Of a DNA stretch of 64,000 bases, positions 1 through 9,555 are shown in pieces. Numbering within the stretch: position 1 is the stretch's first letter; each line of letters begins with the position of its first letter. The DNA comes from Ensifer sp. MPMI2T. GTDB lineage: Bacteria > Pseudomonadota > Alphaproteobacteria > Rhizobiales > Rhizobiaceae. The notes under the pieces were generated by a model. It was given only the letters and a program-made list of their open reading frames with translations, had not been told where the DNA came from and ran no database searches. The position numbers were made by a program, and so were the translations under genes. Location of the stretch: the NCBI RefSeq assembly GCF_004827385.1, contig NZ_SRXN01000017.1, forward strand, positions 100,399-164,398, in the 5' to 3' direction.

Positions 1-1
1 G

Positions 2-700
2 ATGTTCCTCGACCGAAGCCGTCTTCCCGCCCGTTCGACGGGTCGCATGCTCGCGCTCGCCATCGTTGCCGCGCTGCTTGCAAGCTGCGGCACCAAGGAC
101 AAGCTGGCGACCGGCGCGATCCCGGATGACTACCGCACCCGGCATCCCATCGTCATCGCCGAGGCCGAGCGGACGATCGACATTCCGGTCGCTTCCGGCG
201 ATACGCGGTTGCCCCAAGGGACGCGCGACGTCATCCGCGGGTTTGCCGCGGAATACCGCAACGCGTCGACCGGCGTCATCCAGATCGTGCTGCCGCGCGG
301 ATCGGTCAACAGCCATGCCGCGCAGATCGTCCGCAAGGATATCCGCCGTCAGCTGGCGGCGGTTGGAGTGCCGGCGAAAAGGGTGATCGAAACGAGCTAC
401 GAAGCCAATGCAACCGGCGACGCGGCACCCATTCGCCTGAGTTATGTTGCTATTGCGGCGCAGACCGCACCCTGCGGCGAATGGCCGGAGGACCTGACGC
501 TCAATACCCTCCAAAACCGCAACTACTACAACTTCGGTTGCGCCACCCAGTCCAATCTCGCCGCCCAGATCGCCAATCCGACGGATCTCATTGGCCCGCG
601 CCAGATGTCGCCGATCGATGCCGAGCAGCGTGGCCAGGTGATCAACACCTGGCGCGGCACGGACACGGACAACGGCGGCACGACAATCATCTTCAATTGA
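2..700 (+). CDS. cpaD: CpaD, Tad pilus assembly lipoprotein
   Basis: This is the CpaD component of the Tad (Flp) pilus machine, an outer-membrane-associated lipoprotein that works with the CpaC secretin. The 232-residue product has a basic N-terminus, a hydrophobic stretch at residues 16-27 and a lipobox LLASC with the lipidated Cys at 29. The body carries the family pattern, including the sequence after residue 190 beginning NLAAQIANPTDLIGPR and the PIDAEQRG stretch. The ATG at base 2 is almost at the window edge, so a start further upstream cannot be excluded; an internal ATG at 47 would still leave a usable signal peptide. It is followed 19 bp later by cpaE on the same strand. The earlier pilus genes (pilin, cpaA-C) are presumably just outside the window. 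Confidence 0.9.
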   Translation: MFLDRSRLPARSTGRMLALAIVAALLASCGTKDKLATGAIPDDYRTRHPIVIAEAERTIDIPVASGDTRLPQGTRDVIRGFAAEYRNASTGVIQIVLPRGSVNSHAAQIVRKDIRRQLAAVGVPAKRVIETSYEANATGDAAPIRLSYVAIAAQTAPCGEWPEDLTLNTLQNRNYYNFGCATQSNLAAQIANPTDLIGPRQMSPIDAEQRGQVINTWRGTDTDNGGTTIIFN

Positions 701-719
701 TGGGGCCCGAGGAACAGCG

Positions 720-2006
720 ATGAGCGCCATTGAATACAGCATCGACAGCGGCGCAGCAGCGGACTTCTCCGTCGACGCAGCGCGCCCGGGCGACCTCGAC
801 CAGTTGAGACCGCTGCCGCGCATTTCGATCCATGCGTTCTGCGAGAGCGACGCGGTGTTGCGGCTCGTGGAGCGCTGCGGTCAGGATCGCCGCATGGCGA
901 AGGTCAGTCTTCGGATCACCGGCGGCAGTATCGCCGCCGCCGCCAACATGTTCGCCAGCGTATCGACGCCGAACCTGATCATCCTGGAAACCGGGACCGA
1001 ACCGCGCTCGTTGCTCGCCGAACTCGCGCCCTTGGCGGAAGTCTGCGATCCGAGCACCAAGGTGATCATCATCGGCCGCCACAACGACATCGCGCTCTAT
1101 CGTGATCTGATCCGCCACGGTATTTCCGAGTACATGGTCGCTCCGGCATCGATGGCGGATGTCCTGACGGCCGTTTCGGCGATCTTCGTAGACCCCGAGG
1201 CCGAGCCTTTGGGTCGCAGCCTAGCTTTCATCGGTGCGAAGGGCGGCTGCGGCTCGTCGATCATCGCCCACAATTGCGCCTGGGGCATTTCCAATCTGTT
1301 TTCGACGGAGACAATTCTCGCTGACCTCGACCTGCCTTACGGAACGGCGAACATCGATTTCGACCAGGATCCGCCGCAGGGCATTTCGGAAGCGGTCTTT
1401 GCGCCCGACAGACTGGACGAGGTCTTCCTCGACCGTCTCCTGACGAAATGTTCCGAGCATTTGTCGCTGCTCGCCGCACCTTCGATGCTCGATCGCCCTT
1501 ATGACTTCGAGGCAGGCGCCTTCCATCCGATCCTCGAGATTCTGCAGCGCAGCGCGCCCGTCTCGGTGCTAGACGTGCCGCATATCTGGTCCGATTGGAC
1601 ACGGTCGGTTCTGGCCGAGGCCGACGAAGTGGTCGTTACGGCCGTTCCGGATCTCGCCAGCCTCAGAAACACCAAGAACCTTTTCGACGCGCTGAAGAAA
1701 ATCCGTCCGAACGACAGGGCGCCGCACCTCATCCTGAACCAGGTGGGCATGCCGAAACGGCCGGAAATCGCGCCGAACGAGTTCTGCGAGTCGCTCGAGC
1801 TGGAGGCCGCCGCCATCATCCCCTTTGATGCGGTTCTTTTCGGCAACGCCTCCAACAGCGGACGCATGATCGCAGAAATCGACAAGAAGTCTCCCGTTGC
1901 CGAGACCTTCTCGCAGATCGCACACCTCCTAACTGGACGTGCGACGATCAAGAAGGCGCGCAAGGCGGGACTCGGCAAGGTGCTTGCCCGGCTCCGCGGG
2001 CGGTAG
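720..2006 (+). CDS. cpaE: CpaE/TadZ, pilus localisation ATPase-like protein
   Basis: CpaE/TadZ proteins place the Tad pilus machine at the pole and pair an N-terminal receiver-like domain with a C-terminal MinD/ParA-type domain. In this 428-residue protein residues 34-158 form the receiver-like half. The nucleotide-binding loop at 171-180 reads IGAKGGCGSS: it keeps the signature first lysine but has Ser where MinD/ParA proteins have the second, phosphate-contacting lysine. Degenerate P-loops are known in this family, so the protein may bind ATP weakly or not at all. It lies between cpaD and cpaF in one operon; the downstream gap is 22-25 bp depending on the cpaF start. Confidence 0.9.
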   Translation: MSAIEYSIDSGAAADFSVDAARPGDLDQLRPLPRISIHAFCESDAVLRLVERCGQDRRMAKVSLRITGGSIAAAANMFASVSTPNLIILETGTEPRSLLAELAPLAEVCDPSTKVIIIGRHNDIALYRDLIRHGISEYMVAPASMADVLTAVSAIFVDPEAEPLGRSLAFIGAKGGCGSSIIAHNCAWGISNLFSTETILADLDLPYGTANIDFDQDPPQGISEAVFAPDRLDEVFLDRLLTKCSEHLSLLAAPSMLDRPYDFEAGAFHPILEILQRSAPVSVLDVPHIWSDWTRSVLAEADEVVVTAVPDLASLRNTKNLFDALKKIRPNDRAPHLILNQVGMPKRPEIAPNEFCESLELEAAAIIPFDAVLFGNASNSGRMIAEIDKKSPVAETFSQIAHLLTGRATIKKARKAGLGKVLARLRGR

Positions 2007-2028
2007 GCAATGAAGCAACCGGATTGAA

Positions 2029-3498
2029 GTGATGTTTGGCAAACGCGGAAATGAAGGTTTTGGCAAGGCAGGCGTGGCGGGCCCTGTGGTCCCGCCACTG
2101 ATGCCGGCCACACAGCCGATCGCTGCGGAGCGACCGGCAGCGCCCGTTATCGCCGAGCCCGTTGTTGCCCCCGTCCGCCCGCAACCGGCGACTCCGCCGG
2201 CGCGCCGGCGCGCGGCCAGGGACGAGGACTACTACGACACCAAATCGCAGGTCTTTTCTGCGCTGATAGACACGATCGATCTCTCGCAGCTCGCAAAGCT
2301 CGATACCGAAAGTGCGCGCGAAGAAATTCGCGATATCGTCAACGATATCATCACCATCAAGAACTTCGCGATGTCGATTGCCGAGCAGGAGGAACTGCTC
2401 GACGACATCTGCAACGACGTGCTTGGATATGGGCCGCTGGAGCCGCTGCTTGCGCGCGACGATATCGCCGACATCATGGTCAATGGCGCCGGTCAGACAT
2501 TCATCGAAGTCGGCGGCAAGGTGCAGGAATCGGAAATCCGCTTTCGCGACAACGCGCAATTGCTGTCAATCTGCCAGCGTATCGTGAGCCAGGTGGGCCG
2601 CCGCGTCGACGAATCGAGCCCGATCTGCGACGCGCGCCTGCCGGATGGATCGCGCGTCAACGTCATCGCCCCGCCGCTCGCGATCGATGGCACGGCGCTT
2701 ACGATCCGCAAGTTCAAGAAGGACAAGCTGACGCTGGAACAACTGGTGCGCTTCGGATCGATCACACCGGAGGGCGCCGTTCTCCTGCAGATCATCGGCC
2801 GCGTCCGCTGCAACATCGTCATCTCCGGCGGAACCGGCTCGGGCAAGACGACGCTGCTCAATTGTCTCACGCGCTACATCGATAGCGACGAGCGGGTCAT
2901 CACTTGCGAGGATTCGGCCGAACTGCAGCTGCAGCAGCCGCATGTGGTGCGCCTCGAAACCCGTCCGCCGAACATCGAGGGCGAGGGCGAGATCACCATG
3001 CGCGACCTGATCAAGAATTGCCTGCGCATGCGCCCCGAACGCATCATCGTCGGCGAAGTGCGCGGCCCGGAGGTCTTCGACTTGCTTCAGGCGATGAACA
3101 CCGGTCACGACGGTTCGATGGGCACGATCCACGCCAACACGCCGCGGGAGTGCCTGAGCCGCATGGAATCGATGATCGCGATGGGCGGCTATACGCTGCC
3201 CGCCAAGACGGTTCGTGAAATCGTCGCGGGCTCGATCGACGTCATCATCCAGGCTTCGCGCCTGCGCGACGGATCCCGCCGGATCACGCACATCACCGAA
3301 GTGGTCGGCATGGAAGGTGACGTGATCATCACGCAGGACCTGATGCGCTACGAGATCGACGGCGAGGACGCCAATGGCCGGATCATCGGCCGCCACGTTT
3401 CAACCGGCATCGGCCGACCGCATTTCTGGGACCGCGCGCGGTATTTCAACGAGGACAAGCGGCTCGCCGCGACGCTCGACGCGATGGAAAAGAACTAG
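2029..3498 (+). CDS. cpaF: CpaF/TadA, Tad pilus secretion ATPase
   Basis: This is the hexameric type II/IV secretion-type ATPase that powers Tad pilus extension, and probably retraction, at the inner face of the cytoplasmic membrane. In 489 residues it shows a Pro/Ala-rich N-terminal linker (about 15-62), a Walker A GGTGSGKT at 267-274, a Walker B region [10 protein letters not shown] at 337-346 and the His box [12 protein letters not shown] at 359-370. The start is ambiguous between GTG at 2029 and the next codon, ATG at 2032; the difference is one residue. tadB follows after a 64 bp gap. Confidence 0.95.
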   Translation: MMFGKRGNEGFGKAGVAGPVVPPLMPATQPIAAERPAAPVIAEPVVAPVRPQPATPPARRRAARDEDYYDTKSQVFSALIDTIDLSQLAKLDTESAREEIRDIVNDIITIKNFAMSIAEQEELLDDICNDVLGYGPLEPLLARDDIADIMVNGAGQTFIEVGGKVQESEIRFRDNAQLLSICQRIVSQVGRRVDESSPICDARLPDGSRVNVIAPPLAIDGTALTIRKFKKDKLTLEQLVRFGSITPEGAVLLQIIGRVRCNIVISGGTGSGKTTLLNCLTRYIDSDERVITCEDSAELQLQQPHVVRLETRPPNIEGEGEITMRDLIKNCLRMRPERIIVGEVRGPEVFDLLQAMNTGHDGSMGTIHANTPRECLSRMESMIAMGGYTLPAKTVREIVAGSIDVIIQASRLRDGSRRITHITEVVGMEGDVIITQDLMRYEIDGEDANGRIIGRHVSTGIGRPHFWDRARYFNEDKRLAATLDAMEKN

Positions 3499-3562
3499 AG
3501 CGGGACGGGCGAAGGCGCGAAAGGGTTCGTGCCCCCGCTAGAGCAAGGAAACAGGTTCGACG

Positions 3563-4573
3563 ATGTTCGGCATAGACATCACCGTTCTGGCATTGGCTGG
3601 CCTCGTCGCGGTTGCTGCCGCGGCGCTCGCCTACGGTGTGCTCTTCTCGCGCATCGAAAACGAGAAGAAGGCCGAAGGCCGCTTTCGCCGGGTCAGTGCT
3701 GCCGAGACGGATCGGACCAAGATCAAGGCGGCGCGCGATCGCGTCAACGAGATGTCGAAACGGCGCAAATCCGTCCAGGATTCGCTAAAGGAACTCGAAA
3801 AGAAGCAGCAGGAAAAGTCGGCGAAGGCCGCTCCGTCGATGAAGATGCGGCTGGCGCAGGCCAACCTCTCGACGTCGGTGCCGCAGTTTTATTTGTTCAG
3901 TGCCATCTTTGGCCTCTTTGCGCTTCTGTTGACATTCGTTGCCAGCGGCAAATTGCTGATTGCCGTTGGCGTCGCTCTGATCGCCGCTGCCGGCTTGCCG
4001 CGCTGGATCGTCGGCTTCATGATCAAGCGGCGCTGCAAAAAATTCCTGGAAGAGTTTCCGAACGCGCTCGATGTCATGGTCCGCTCGATCAAGTCCGGTC
4101 TGCCCCTCAACGACGCGCTGCGGCTGATCGCCAGCGACGGACAGGAACCGGTCAAGACGGAGTTCCGTCGCGTCGTCGAATCCCAGCAGGTCGGCCTCAC
4201 CGTGCCGGAAGCCTGCGCTCGCATGATCCAGAGCACTCCCCTGCCGGAGGTGAATTTCTTTGCGATCGTGATCGCCATTCAGGCGCAGGCGGGCGGCAAC
4301 CTGTCTGAAGCGCTCGGCAATCTCTCGAAAGTGCTGCGCGAGCGCAAGAAGATGAAGGCAAAAGTCAGCGCCCTTTCCATGGAGGCCAAGGCGTCCGCCT
4401 GCATTATCGGTGCGCTCCCCTTCATCGTCGCGACGCTCGTTTATCTCACGTCGCCCGACTACATGATGGTTCTCTTCACGGACCCGCGCGGTCACCTCAT
4501 CATGGGTGCTTCCGCCGTCTGGATGAGCATCGGCATCTTCATGATGCGTAACATGATCAATTTCGATATTTGA
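3563..4573 (+). CDS. tadB: TadB, Tad pilus inner-membrane platform protein
   Basis: This 336-residue membrane protein belongs to the T2SSF/GspF family and would form the inner-membrane platform of the Tad pilus together with TadC. There is an N-terminal transmembrane segment (about residues 5-28), a charged cytoplasmic region rich in Lys and Glu (about 30-95), two closely spaced membrane segments around 108-152, the T2SSF domain at about 155-285 and a C-terminal membrane hairpin. The start ATG at 3563 follows AGCAAGGAAACAGG, a reasonable ribosome binding site. The stop is only 9 bp upstream of the tadC GTG, so the two are almost certainly co-translated. Confidence 0.9.
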   Translation: MFGIDITVLALAGLVAVAAAALAYGVLFSRIENEKKAEGRFRRVSAAETDRTKIKAARDRVNEMSKRRKSVQDSLKELEKKQQEKSAKAAPSMKMRLAQANLSTSVPQFYLFSAIFGLFALLLTFVASGKLLIAVGVALIAAAGLPRWIVGFMIKRRCKKFLEEFPNALDVMVRSIKSGLPLNDALRLIASDGQEPVKTEFRRVVESQQVGLTVPEACARMIQSTPLPEVNFFAIVIAIQAQAGGNLSEALGNLSKVLRERKKMKAKVSALSMEAKASACIIGALPFIVATLVYLTSPDYMMVLFTDPRGHLIMGASAVWMSIGIFMMRNMINFDI

Positions 4574-4582
4574 GGTGCTTCG

Positions 4583-5566
4583 GTGGATGCCTGGGTAAAG
4601 ACACTGACCGATCCGAACATTCTCATCGCCGCCATGGTCTCGATGGCGGTCCTTGCGACATTCTATTCGCTTGCCGTCCCCTTCTTCGAAAGGGGCGATC
4701 TGACGAAGCGGATGAAATCGGTGGCGACCGAACGCGAGCAGATACGCGCCCGCGAGCGCGCCCGACTGAATGCCGAATCCGCGAGTGGCAAGGGAAGTCT
4801 TCGGACGCAGAACAACAGGTCTGTGCGCCAAATCGTCGAACGGCTGAACCTGAAAAAGGCGCTCGTCGACGAAAACACGATCAATCGCCTGAAGACGGCA
4901 GGCTATCGATCGCAAAACGCGCTCAATACCTTTCTCTTTGCCCGCTTCTGTCTGCCTTTCCTGTTCCTGATCGTGGCAGTCGTCTACATCTTCGTCCTTG
5001 AGAATTTTGCCGACAAACCGCTTATGCTCCGGCTTCTCTTTGCCGTGGGCTTTGCCTATCTCGGTTTCTATGCGCCGAATATCTTCATCGCCAATGCCGT
5101 CTCCAAGCGCCAGCATTCGATCCGCCGTGCCTGGCCGGACGCACTGGACCTTTTGCTGATCTGCGTCGAATCAGGCGTCTCCATGGAGCTTGCCATGCGC
5201 CGCGTCGCCGACGAGATCGCGGCGCAATCGCCACCGCTCGCCGAAGAGCTGGTGCTGACGACCGCCGAGCTCTCGTTCCTGCCGGATCGGCGCGTCGCAC
5301 TCGAAAATCTCGGCCTGCGTACCGGCATCGAGGACGTGAAGTCGGTGACCCAGGCGTTGATCCAGGCCGATCGTTACGGCACCCCCGTGGCGCAGGCCTT
5401 GCGCGTGCTGGCGCAAGAAAGCCGTGACCAGCGCATGAATGCGGCGGAAAAAAAGGCGGCGGCTCTGCCGCCGAAGCTCACCGTCCCGATGATCCTTTTC
5501 TTCCTGCCGGTTCTCGTTGCCGTCATCCTCGGCCCCGCGGGGATACAGGTCGCGGACAAATTTTAG
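4583..5566 (+). CDS. tadC: TadC, Tad pilus inner-membrane platform protein
   Basis: This is the second GspF-like platform protein of the Tad pilus (327 residues), with the same architecture as TadB: an N-terminal membrane anchor (about residues 10-30), a charged region, two membrane segments near 113-160, a T2SSF domain from about 175 and a C-terminal membrane segment ending just before the stop. It begins with GTG (4583-4585), preceded by TGAGGTGCTTCG, which places the TadB stop inside its ribosome binding region. It is the last + strand gene of the cluster; tadD lies downstream in the opposite direction. Confidence 0.9.
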   Translation: MDAWVKTLTDPNILIAAMVSMAVLATFYSLAVPFFERGDLTKRMKSVATEREQIRARERARLNAESASGKGSLRTQNNRSVRQIVERLNLKKALVDENTINRLKTAGYRSQNALNTFLFARFCLPFLFLIVAVVYIFVLENFADKPLMLRLLFAVGFAYLGFYAPNIFIANAVSKRQHSIRRAWPDALDLLLICVESGVSMELAMRRVADEIAAQSPPLAEELVLTTAELSFLPDRRVALENLGLRTGIEDVKSVTQALIQADRYGTPVAQALRVLAQESRDQRMNAAEKKAAALPPKLTVPMILFFLPVLVAVILGPAGIQVADKF

Positions 5567-5659
5567 GCCTAACGCGCAGTCAAAGCGTACTGGATCCCGT
5601 CTCAGTTCGGGTCGACGCGGCGCACATGCTGATCGCTCACTACCCTTCCGCAGCCGGGG

Positions 5660-5742
5660 GACAGGGGACTTAGGCGAACGCCGCGAGTTTCCTTCGCCCC
5701 GCTTGCGGGGAGAAGGTGGCCGGCAGGCGGATGAGGGGGCGA
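5660..5742. repeat. RIME1-like palindromic element (partial)
   Basis: The interval between the convergent tadC and tadD holds a recurring rhizobial intergenic palindrome: CCTTCGCCCCGCTTGCGGGG followed by AGAAGGTGGCCGGCAGGCGG and ATGAGGGGGCG. It matches other copies in this window at 8171, 9556, 23001 and 53258. Only the second palindrome of the two-part element is well preserved here. The name RIME (Rhizobium-specific intergenic mosaic element) is from memory of the published description. Confidence 0.7.
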
Positions 5743-5796
5743 GGCCTGTGTCTTGGCGGTGGGGTGTCCGCGGCAAAGGCAAAAAATTGCCTTGGC

Positions 5797-6630
5797 CTAA
5801 TTGGTATTTCCGTCGTCGGCCTTGGCGAGCTGCTTCCAAGCGCCCTGCTGTGACAACATGGACCTGAGATAGGCGACGTTGGCTTCGGCCTGCTCTGCGG
5901 TCAACTCCTGGCGGGCGATCGTTTCGGCCTCCTGGAAACGTCCCTGGAGACCGACGGCGAGGGCGAGGTTCTGCCGCACGCTGCTGTCGGCGCCGGGCTG
6001 GTCGGCGGCCGATTTGAGATAGGTTTCGGCGGTCCTGGGATCCTTCGTCAGCAGATAGGACATGCCGAGATTGGAGAGCACAGAGGGTTCATTGGGGCGA
6101 AGATCGAGGGCCTCGCGGTATCTGAGGCGCGCCTCCGACGACCGGCCGAGCTGGTCGAGGACGGCGCCCTCCGCGGATTTCAGCTTCCAGTCCGGCCGGT
6201 CCGGCGTTTGTGCCCGGCTGATCGTCGCCAATGCCTGTTCGAGCTGGCCGGCAGCGGCCTGCGCCTTGCCGTAGGCGCCCAGAACCTCGCGATCCGAAGG
6301 ATGGTTGATCGCCACCTGCTGCATAACCGCAAGCGCCTGCTCGTTGCGGCCGGTCATGCGCAACAGGTTTGCGTAGTTGAGACCCGCCTCACGATCCTTG
6401 GGGTTGCGCTCATAGGCCTGTCCTATGCTTTCCGCCGCCTGTGACAGCTCAGTTGCGTTCATCGACTGCACTGGTTTCGAGAGCGTCGGGATCGAGCCGG
6501 TGGTGAGCTCCTTCTTCTGTTGGCCGGCGCAGCCGGCGAGCGACAGCGCGACAAGCGCGACGGCGGTGCCCCGAACGAGACGAGGGAGTAAGGAAGTGGC
6601 TTCAGCGGTCATGAGTGGTGCCCCCAGCAT
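5797..6630 (-). CDS. tadD: TadD, TPR-repeat lipoprotein of the Tad pilus
   Basis: This tetratricopeptide-repeat lipoprotein matches TadD, the proposed pilotin-like factor needed for Tad secretin assembly. The N-terminus has a hydrophobic signal ending in the lipobox LSLAGC. The rest is a run of TPR helices, with NPKDREAGLNYANLLRMTGR, then NHPSDREVLGAYGKAQAAAG and RPNEPSVLSNLGMSYLLTKD as typical units. The longest form has 277 residues; an internal ATG six codons in (6612) gives the more usual N-terminus MTAEATS and is equally plausible. Unlike the rest of the cluster it is on the minus strand, convergent with tadC, so it has its own promoter between 6631 and 6743. Confidence 0.85.
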   Translation of the reverse strand: MLGAPLMTAEATSLLPRLVRGTAVALVALSLAGCAGQQKKELTTGSIPTLSKPVQSMNATELSQAAESIGQAYERNPKDREAGLNYANLLRMTGRNEQALAVMQQVAINHPSDREVLGAYGKAQAAAGQLEQALATISRAQTPDRPDWKLKSAEGAVLDQLGRSSEARLRYREALDLRPNEPSVLSNLGMSYLLTKDPRTAETYLKSAADQPGADSSVRQNLALAVGLQGRFQEAETIARQELTAEQAEANVAYLRSMLSQQGAWKQLAKADDGNTN

Positions 6631-6743
6631 GCGTTCGCACCGGAACTCCCAACATCAGCGGCGCAACTTTCACTCCAGCAATAATCTGTTAACCCTAACG
6701 GAGCGTTAATCGCGCAATCCGTTTCTGTCAGTCGAGGACTTCC

Positions 6744-8135
6744 ATGGCTCCCTATCAGTTCACCGAACGGCCGTCGCCGTTCAACACCAGCACCGGCAAG
6801 ACGCTGCCGATCTTCGCGGTAACGCCGGCGCATATCGAAACGGGGAGCATCGATCCGATCGCGCTCGACTGGGCGAAGAAGGCAGGGTTCAAGGCGGAGT
6901 CCGGCGCCGTTCTTCTCATTCCGTCTTCCGACGGTCATCTCGGGGGGGCGCTGTTCGGCCTCGGCACCAACCCGTCGGAAGCGCCGTTCCTGACGGGAAA
7001 GCTCGCCCGCGCGCTGCCTGCCGGCAAGTGGCATATCGAAACGGCGCCGCTGACCGCCAACCGCCTGGCCCTCGGCTACGGCCTCGGTTCCTATCGCTTC
7101 GAACGCTACAAGTCCGCCAAGGCGGAGGCGCCGACACTGCTCATCCCCGCCGACGCAGATGCCACCGACATCAAAAGGCAGCTTGCCGGGGTCTTTCTTG
7201 CGCGCGACCTCATCAACACGCCAACCAACGACATGGGGCCGGAGGCACTGGAAGCGGCCTTCCGGGCGCTGGCCGGCCACTACAAGGCCGATGTCACGGT
7301 GATATCGGGCGAGGCGCTGCTGGCGCAGAATTTCCCGCTGGTGCACACGGTCGGCCGGGCCAGCGCAGAGGCGCCGCGGCTTCTCGAGATGCGTTGGGGC
7401 AAGAAGGGTCACCGACGCGTGACGCTGGTCGGCAAGGGCGTCTGCTTCGATACCGGCGGCCTCGATATCAAGCCGGCATCCTCGATGCTGCTCATGAAAA
7501 AGGACATGGGCGGTGCCGCCAACGTCATGGGCCTGGCGCTGATGATCATGGATGCCAAGCTGAAGGTCGATCTGCGCATCATCGTTCCCGTGGTCGAGAA
7601 TTCGATTTCGTCGAACGCCTTCCGTCCGGGCGATATCTACCGGAGCCGCAAGGGTCTGACGGTGCAAATCGACAACACCGACGCCGAGGGCCGGCTGATT
7701 CTCGCCGATGCGCTCGCCTATGCCGACGAGGAGAAAACCGACCTCATCATCGACATGGCGACGCTCACGGGCGCAGCCCGCGTCGCGCTTGGTCCCGACC
7801 TGCCGCCGTTCTTCACCGACGACGGCGTGCTTGCCCATGATCTTGCCGAGGCGAGCCTCAGCGTTGATGACCCGATGTGGCGGATGCCGCTCCATATGGG
7901 CTACGACAAGGATGTCTCCGCCCGCATCGCCGATCTTACCAACGCCCCCTCCGGCGGGATGGCCGGATCGATCACTGCGGCGCTCTTCCTCAAACGCTTC
8001 GTCACCAACGCAAAGAGCTGGGTGCATTTCGACATTTTCGGCTGGGCACAGGCCGAACGCCCGCATTCCCCGATCGGTGGCGAAGCACAGGCAATCCGGG
8101 CGCTTTATCATCACATCGGCCGGATCGCAGGGTAG
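6744..8135 (+). CDS. Leucyl aminopeptidase family (M17) peptidase
   Basis: A cytosolic two-metal aminopeptidase of family M17 (PepA/PepB type), expected to remove N-terminal residues from peptides. The 463-residue protein carries the family signature NTDAEGRL at 311-318 and the metal and substrate segment GKGVCFDTGGLDIKP around 230-244, followed by MKKDMGGAA. The N-terminal domain (about 1-150) is the less conserved regulatory domain of the family. ATG at 6744 follows CGAGGACTTCC. It is divergent from tadD across a 113 bp spacer that should hold both promoters. The exact substrate range cannot be read from the sequence. Confidence 0.9.
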   Translation: MAPYQFTERPSPFNTSTGKTLPIFAVTPAHIETGSIDPIALDWAKKAGFKAESGAVLLIPSSDGHLGGALFGLGTNPSEAPFLTGKLARALPAGKWHIETAPLTANRLALGYGLGSYRFERYKSAKAEAPTLLIPADADATDIKRQLAGVFLARDLINTPTNDMGPEALEAAFRALAGHYKADVTVISGEALLAQNFPLVHTVGRASAEAPRLLEMRWGKKGHRRVTLVGKGVCFDTGGLDIKPASSMLLMKKDMGGAANVMGLALMIMDAKLKVDLRIIVPVVENSISSNAFRPGDIYRSRKGLTVQIDNTDAEGRLILADALAYADEEKTDLIIDMATLTGAARVALGPDLPPFFTDDGVLAHDLAEASLSVDDPMWRMPLHMGYDKDVSARIADLTNAPSGGMAGSITAALFLKRFVTNAKSWVHFDIFGWAQAERPHSPIGGEAQAIRALYHHIGRIAG

Positions 8136-8170
8136 GTTCATCAATCTCTGCCCCTGATCTCGATGCCGCG

Positions 8171-8222
8171 ACCTTCGCCCCGCTTGCGAGGAGAAGGTGC
8201 CGGCAGGCGGATGAGGGGCGCC
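8171..8222. repeat. RIME1-like palindromic element (half copy)
   Basis: The sequence ACCTTCGCCCCGCTTGCGAG, then GAGAAGGTGCCGGCAGGCGG and ATGAGGGGC, lies in the gap between the aminopeptidase and the MarR-like gene. It is one palindrome of the same dispersed family seen at 5660, 9556, 23001 and 53258. It ends about 80 bp before the next start codon. Confidence 0.7.
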
Positions 8223-8302
8223 AACAATCGGCACACAAAAGAAACGCTTGCGTAACGATCGGCGGCTATGTTCCCGGAACGTGGTCTACGCGGGAGCTTT
8301 CA

Positions 8303-8653
8303 TTGCCGGTCGAGCTTACGCCCTCCCAGGCTTTGGGACTCTGGCATTCGGTGACGCTTGACCAGGTCCGGGTCGACAGCCGCGATTTGACGCTGCGCCA
8401 GATGGCCATCCTCTTGCAGATCTACCTCGTTCCGCCGCCGCACACGGTCCGAGGGCTTGCCGCGACGCTCGGCGTCACGAAGCCGGTCATCACCCGCGCG
8501 CTCGATACCATGGGCGCGCTCGGCCTGGTCGACCGGGTGCGCGACGAGCGCGACCGGCGCAACGTCGTCATCAAGCGCACGGTCGAAGGTGCACTTTATC
8601 TTGAAAAATTCGGCGATCTGATCATCAATCAGGGTCGAAATCTGCACTTGTGA
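8303..8653 (+). CDS. MarR-like winged-helix transcriptional regulator
   Basis: A small (116-residue) winged-helix protein. Residues from about 30 read LRQMAILLQIYLVPPPHTVR, then GLAATLGVTKPVITRALDTM with GALGLVDRVRDERDRRNVVI, the helix-turn-helix and wing of the MarR type. The reading frame stays open far upstream, but no ATG lies near the conserved domain. The best start is TTG at 8303, six bases after GGGAG. The stop overlaps the next gene by 4 bp (GTGA), so regulator and NlpC/P60 hydrolase are translationally coupled. Its targets are unknown. Confidence 0.75.
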   Translation: MPVELTPSQALGLWHSVTLDQVRVDSRDLTLRQMAILLQIYLVPPPHTVRGLAATLGVTKPVITRALDTMGALGLVDRVRDERDRRNVVIKRTVEGALYLEKFGDLIINQGRNLHL

Positions 8654-9516
8654 GTCTGCCCATGTCGCAATTACCTGACCGCCGCCTCAATGCCTATCGC
8701 GATGATCTTGCCGAGGAGCGCCTGCGCGGCATTGTCGAAGCGCCGCGCTATGTCGAAGGCATGCCCGCGACCGTTTCCGTTTCCGTGACGCCGCTGCGGG
8801 CAAGGCCCGATCTCGAATGCGGGGCCGACACCGAATTGCTTTACGGGGAAACCGCGCGTGTGCTGGACGTTGCAGGCGGCTGGGCATGGGTCAAGGCCGA
8901 TCTCGACGGCTACGTCGGCTATGTACCTGAGGCAGCGTTGAGTTCTGCGCATGCGCCGGCAACCCACGTCGTGGCGGTGCCGCGAACATTCGTCTATCGC
9001 GGTGCCGAGCTGCGCTTCCCCCAGGCCTTTGCTCTTTCCATGGGGAGCCGCGTGCACGTTGTCGGCGAAACCGAAACCCGTGGCACGCGGTACTTCCTCG
9101 TGGATGGCGGATTGGCTGTCATCGCGAACCATTGCGTACCGGCCGGTGAGGCACTCGCCGGCGACTACGTCTCCGTCGCGATGCGCTTTCTCGAAACCCC
9201 CTATCTCTGGGGCGGCCGGTCCGGTTTCGGGATCGACTGCTCCGGCCTCGTGCAGCTTGCGATGCAGATGGTGGGAAGTCACGCGCCGCGCGACTCCGAC
9301 ATGCAGGCCAGTGGGCTTGGCCATGCAATAAGCCGCGACGAACTTGTCCGCGGCGACCTCGTCTTCTGGAAGGGCCACGTGGCGATCATGGAGGATGAGA
9401 AGACGCTGGTTCACGCCAACGGCCATACCATGACGGTCGCCCGCGAGGGGCTGGAAGACGCGATCCGCCGCATCGGCTGGCTCTATGGCCAGCCGACCGG
9501 CTATCGCCGGCCGTAG
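8650..9516 (+). CDS. NlpC/P60 family peptidoglycan hydrolase with SH3-like domains
   Basis: A cysteine peptidase of the NlpC/P60 family that would cleave peptide crosslinks or stems in peptidoglycan. Two SH3-like modules occupy about residues 40-165. The catalytic domain runs from about 172 to the end, with the nucleophile in DCSG (Cys197), the base in GHVAI (His243) and a third polar residue in VHANGH (His255). No clear signal peptide is visible, so export is uncertain. The start is either GTG 8650, overlapping the upstream stop, or ATG 8662, which shortens the protein by four residues. Direct coupling to a MarR-like regulator suggests stress-dependent expression; that is inference. Confidence 0.88.
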   Translation: MSLPMSQLPDRRLNAYRDDLAEERLRGIVEAPRYVEGMPATVSVSVTPLRARPDLECGADTELLYGETARVLDVAGGWAWVKADLDGYVGYVPEAALSSAHAPATHVVAVPRTFVYRGAELRFPQAFALSMGSRVHVVGETETRGTRYFLVDGGLAVIANHCVPAGEALAGDYVSVAMRFLETPYLWGGRSGFGIDCSGLVQLAMQMVGSHAPRDSDMQASGLGHAISRDELVRGDLVFWKGHVAIMEDEKTLVHANGHTMTVAREGLEDAIRRIGWLYGQPTGYRRP

Positions 9517-9555
9517 AGTGGAATGATTTGGTCGGCTGTTTTTGGCAACTTGGCC

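Noticed and set aside
6609..8234. 541-codon minus-strand frame opposite the aminopeptidase
   Set aside because: It overlaps a clear M17 peptidase gene and the tadD promoter region and has no domain signature.
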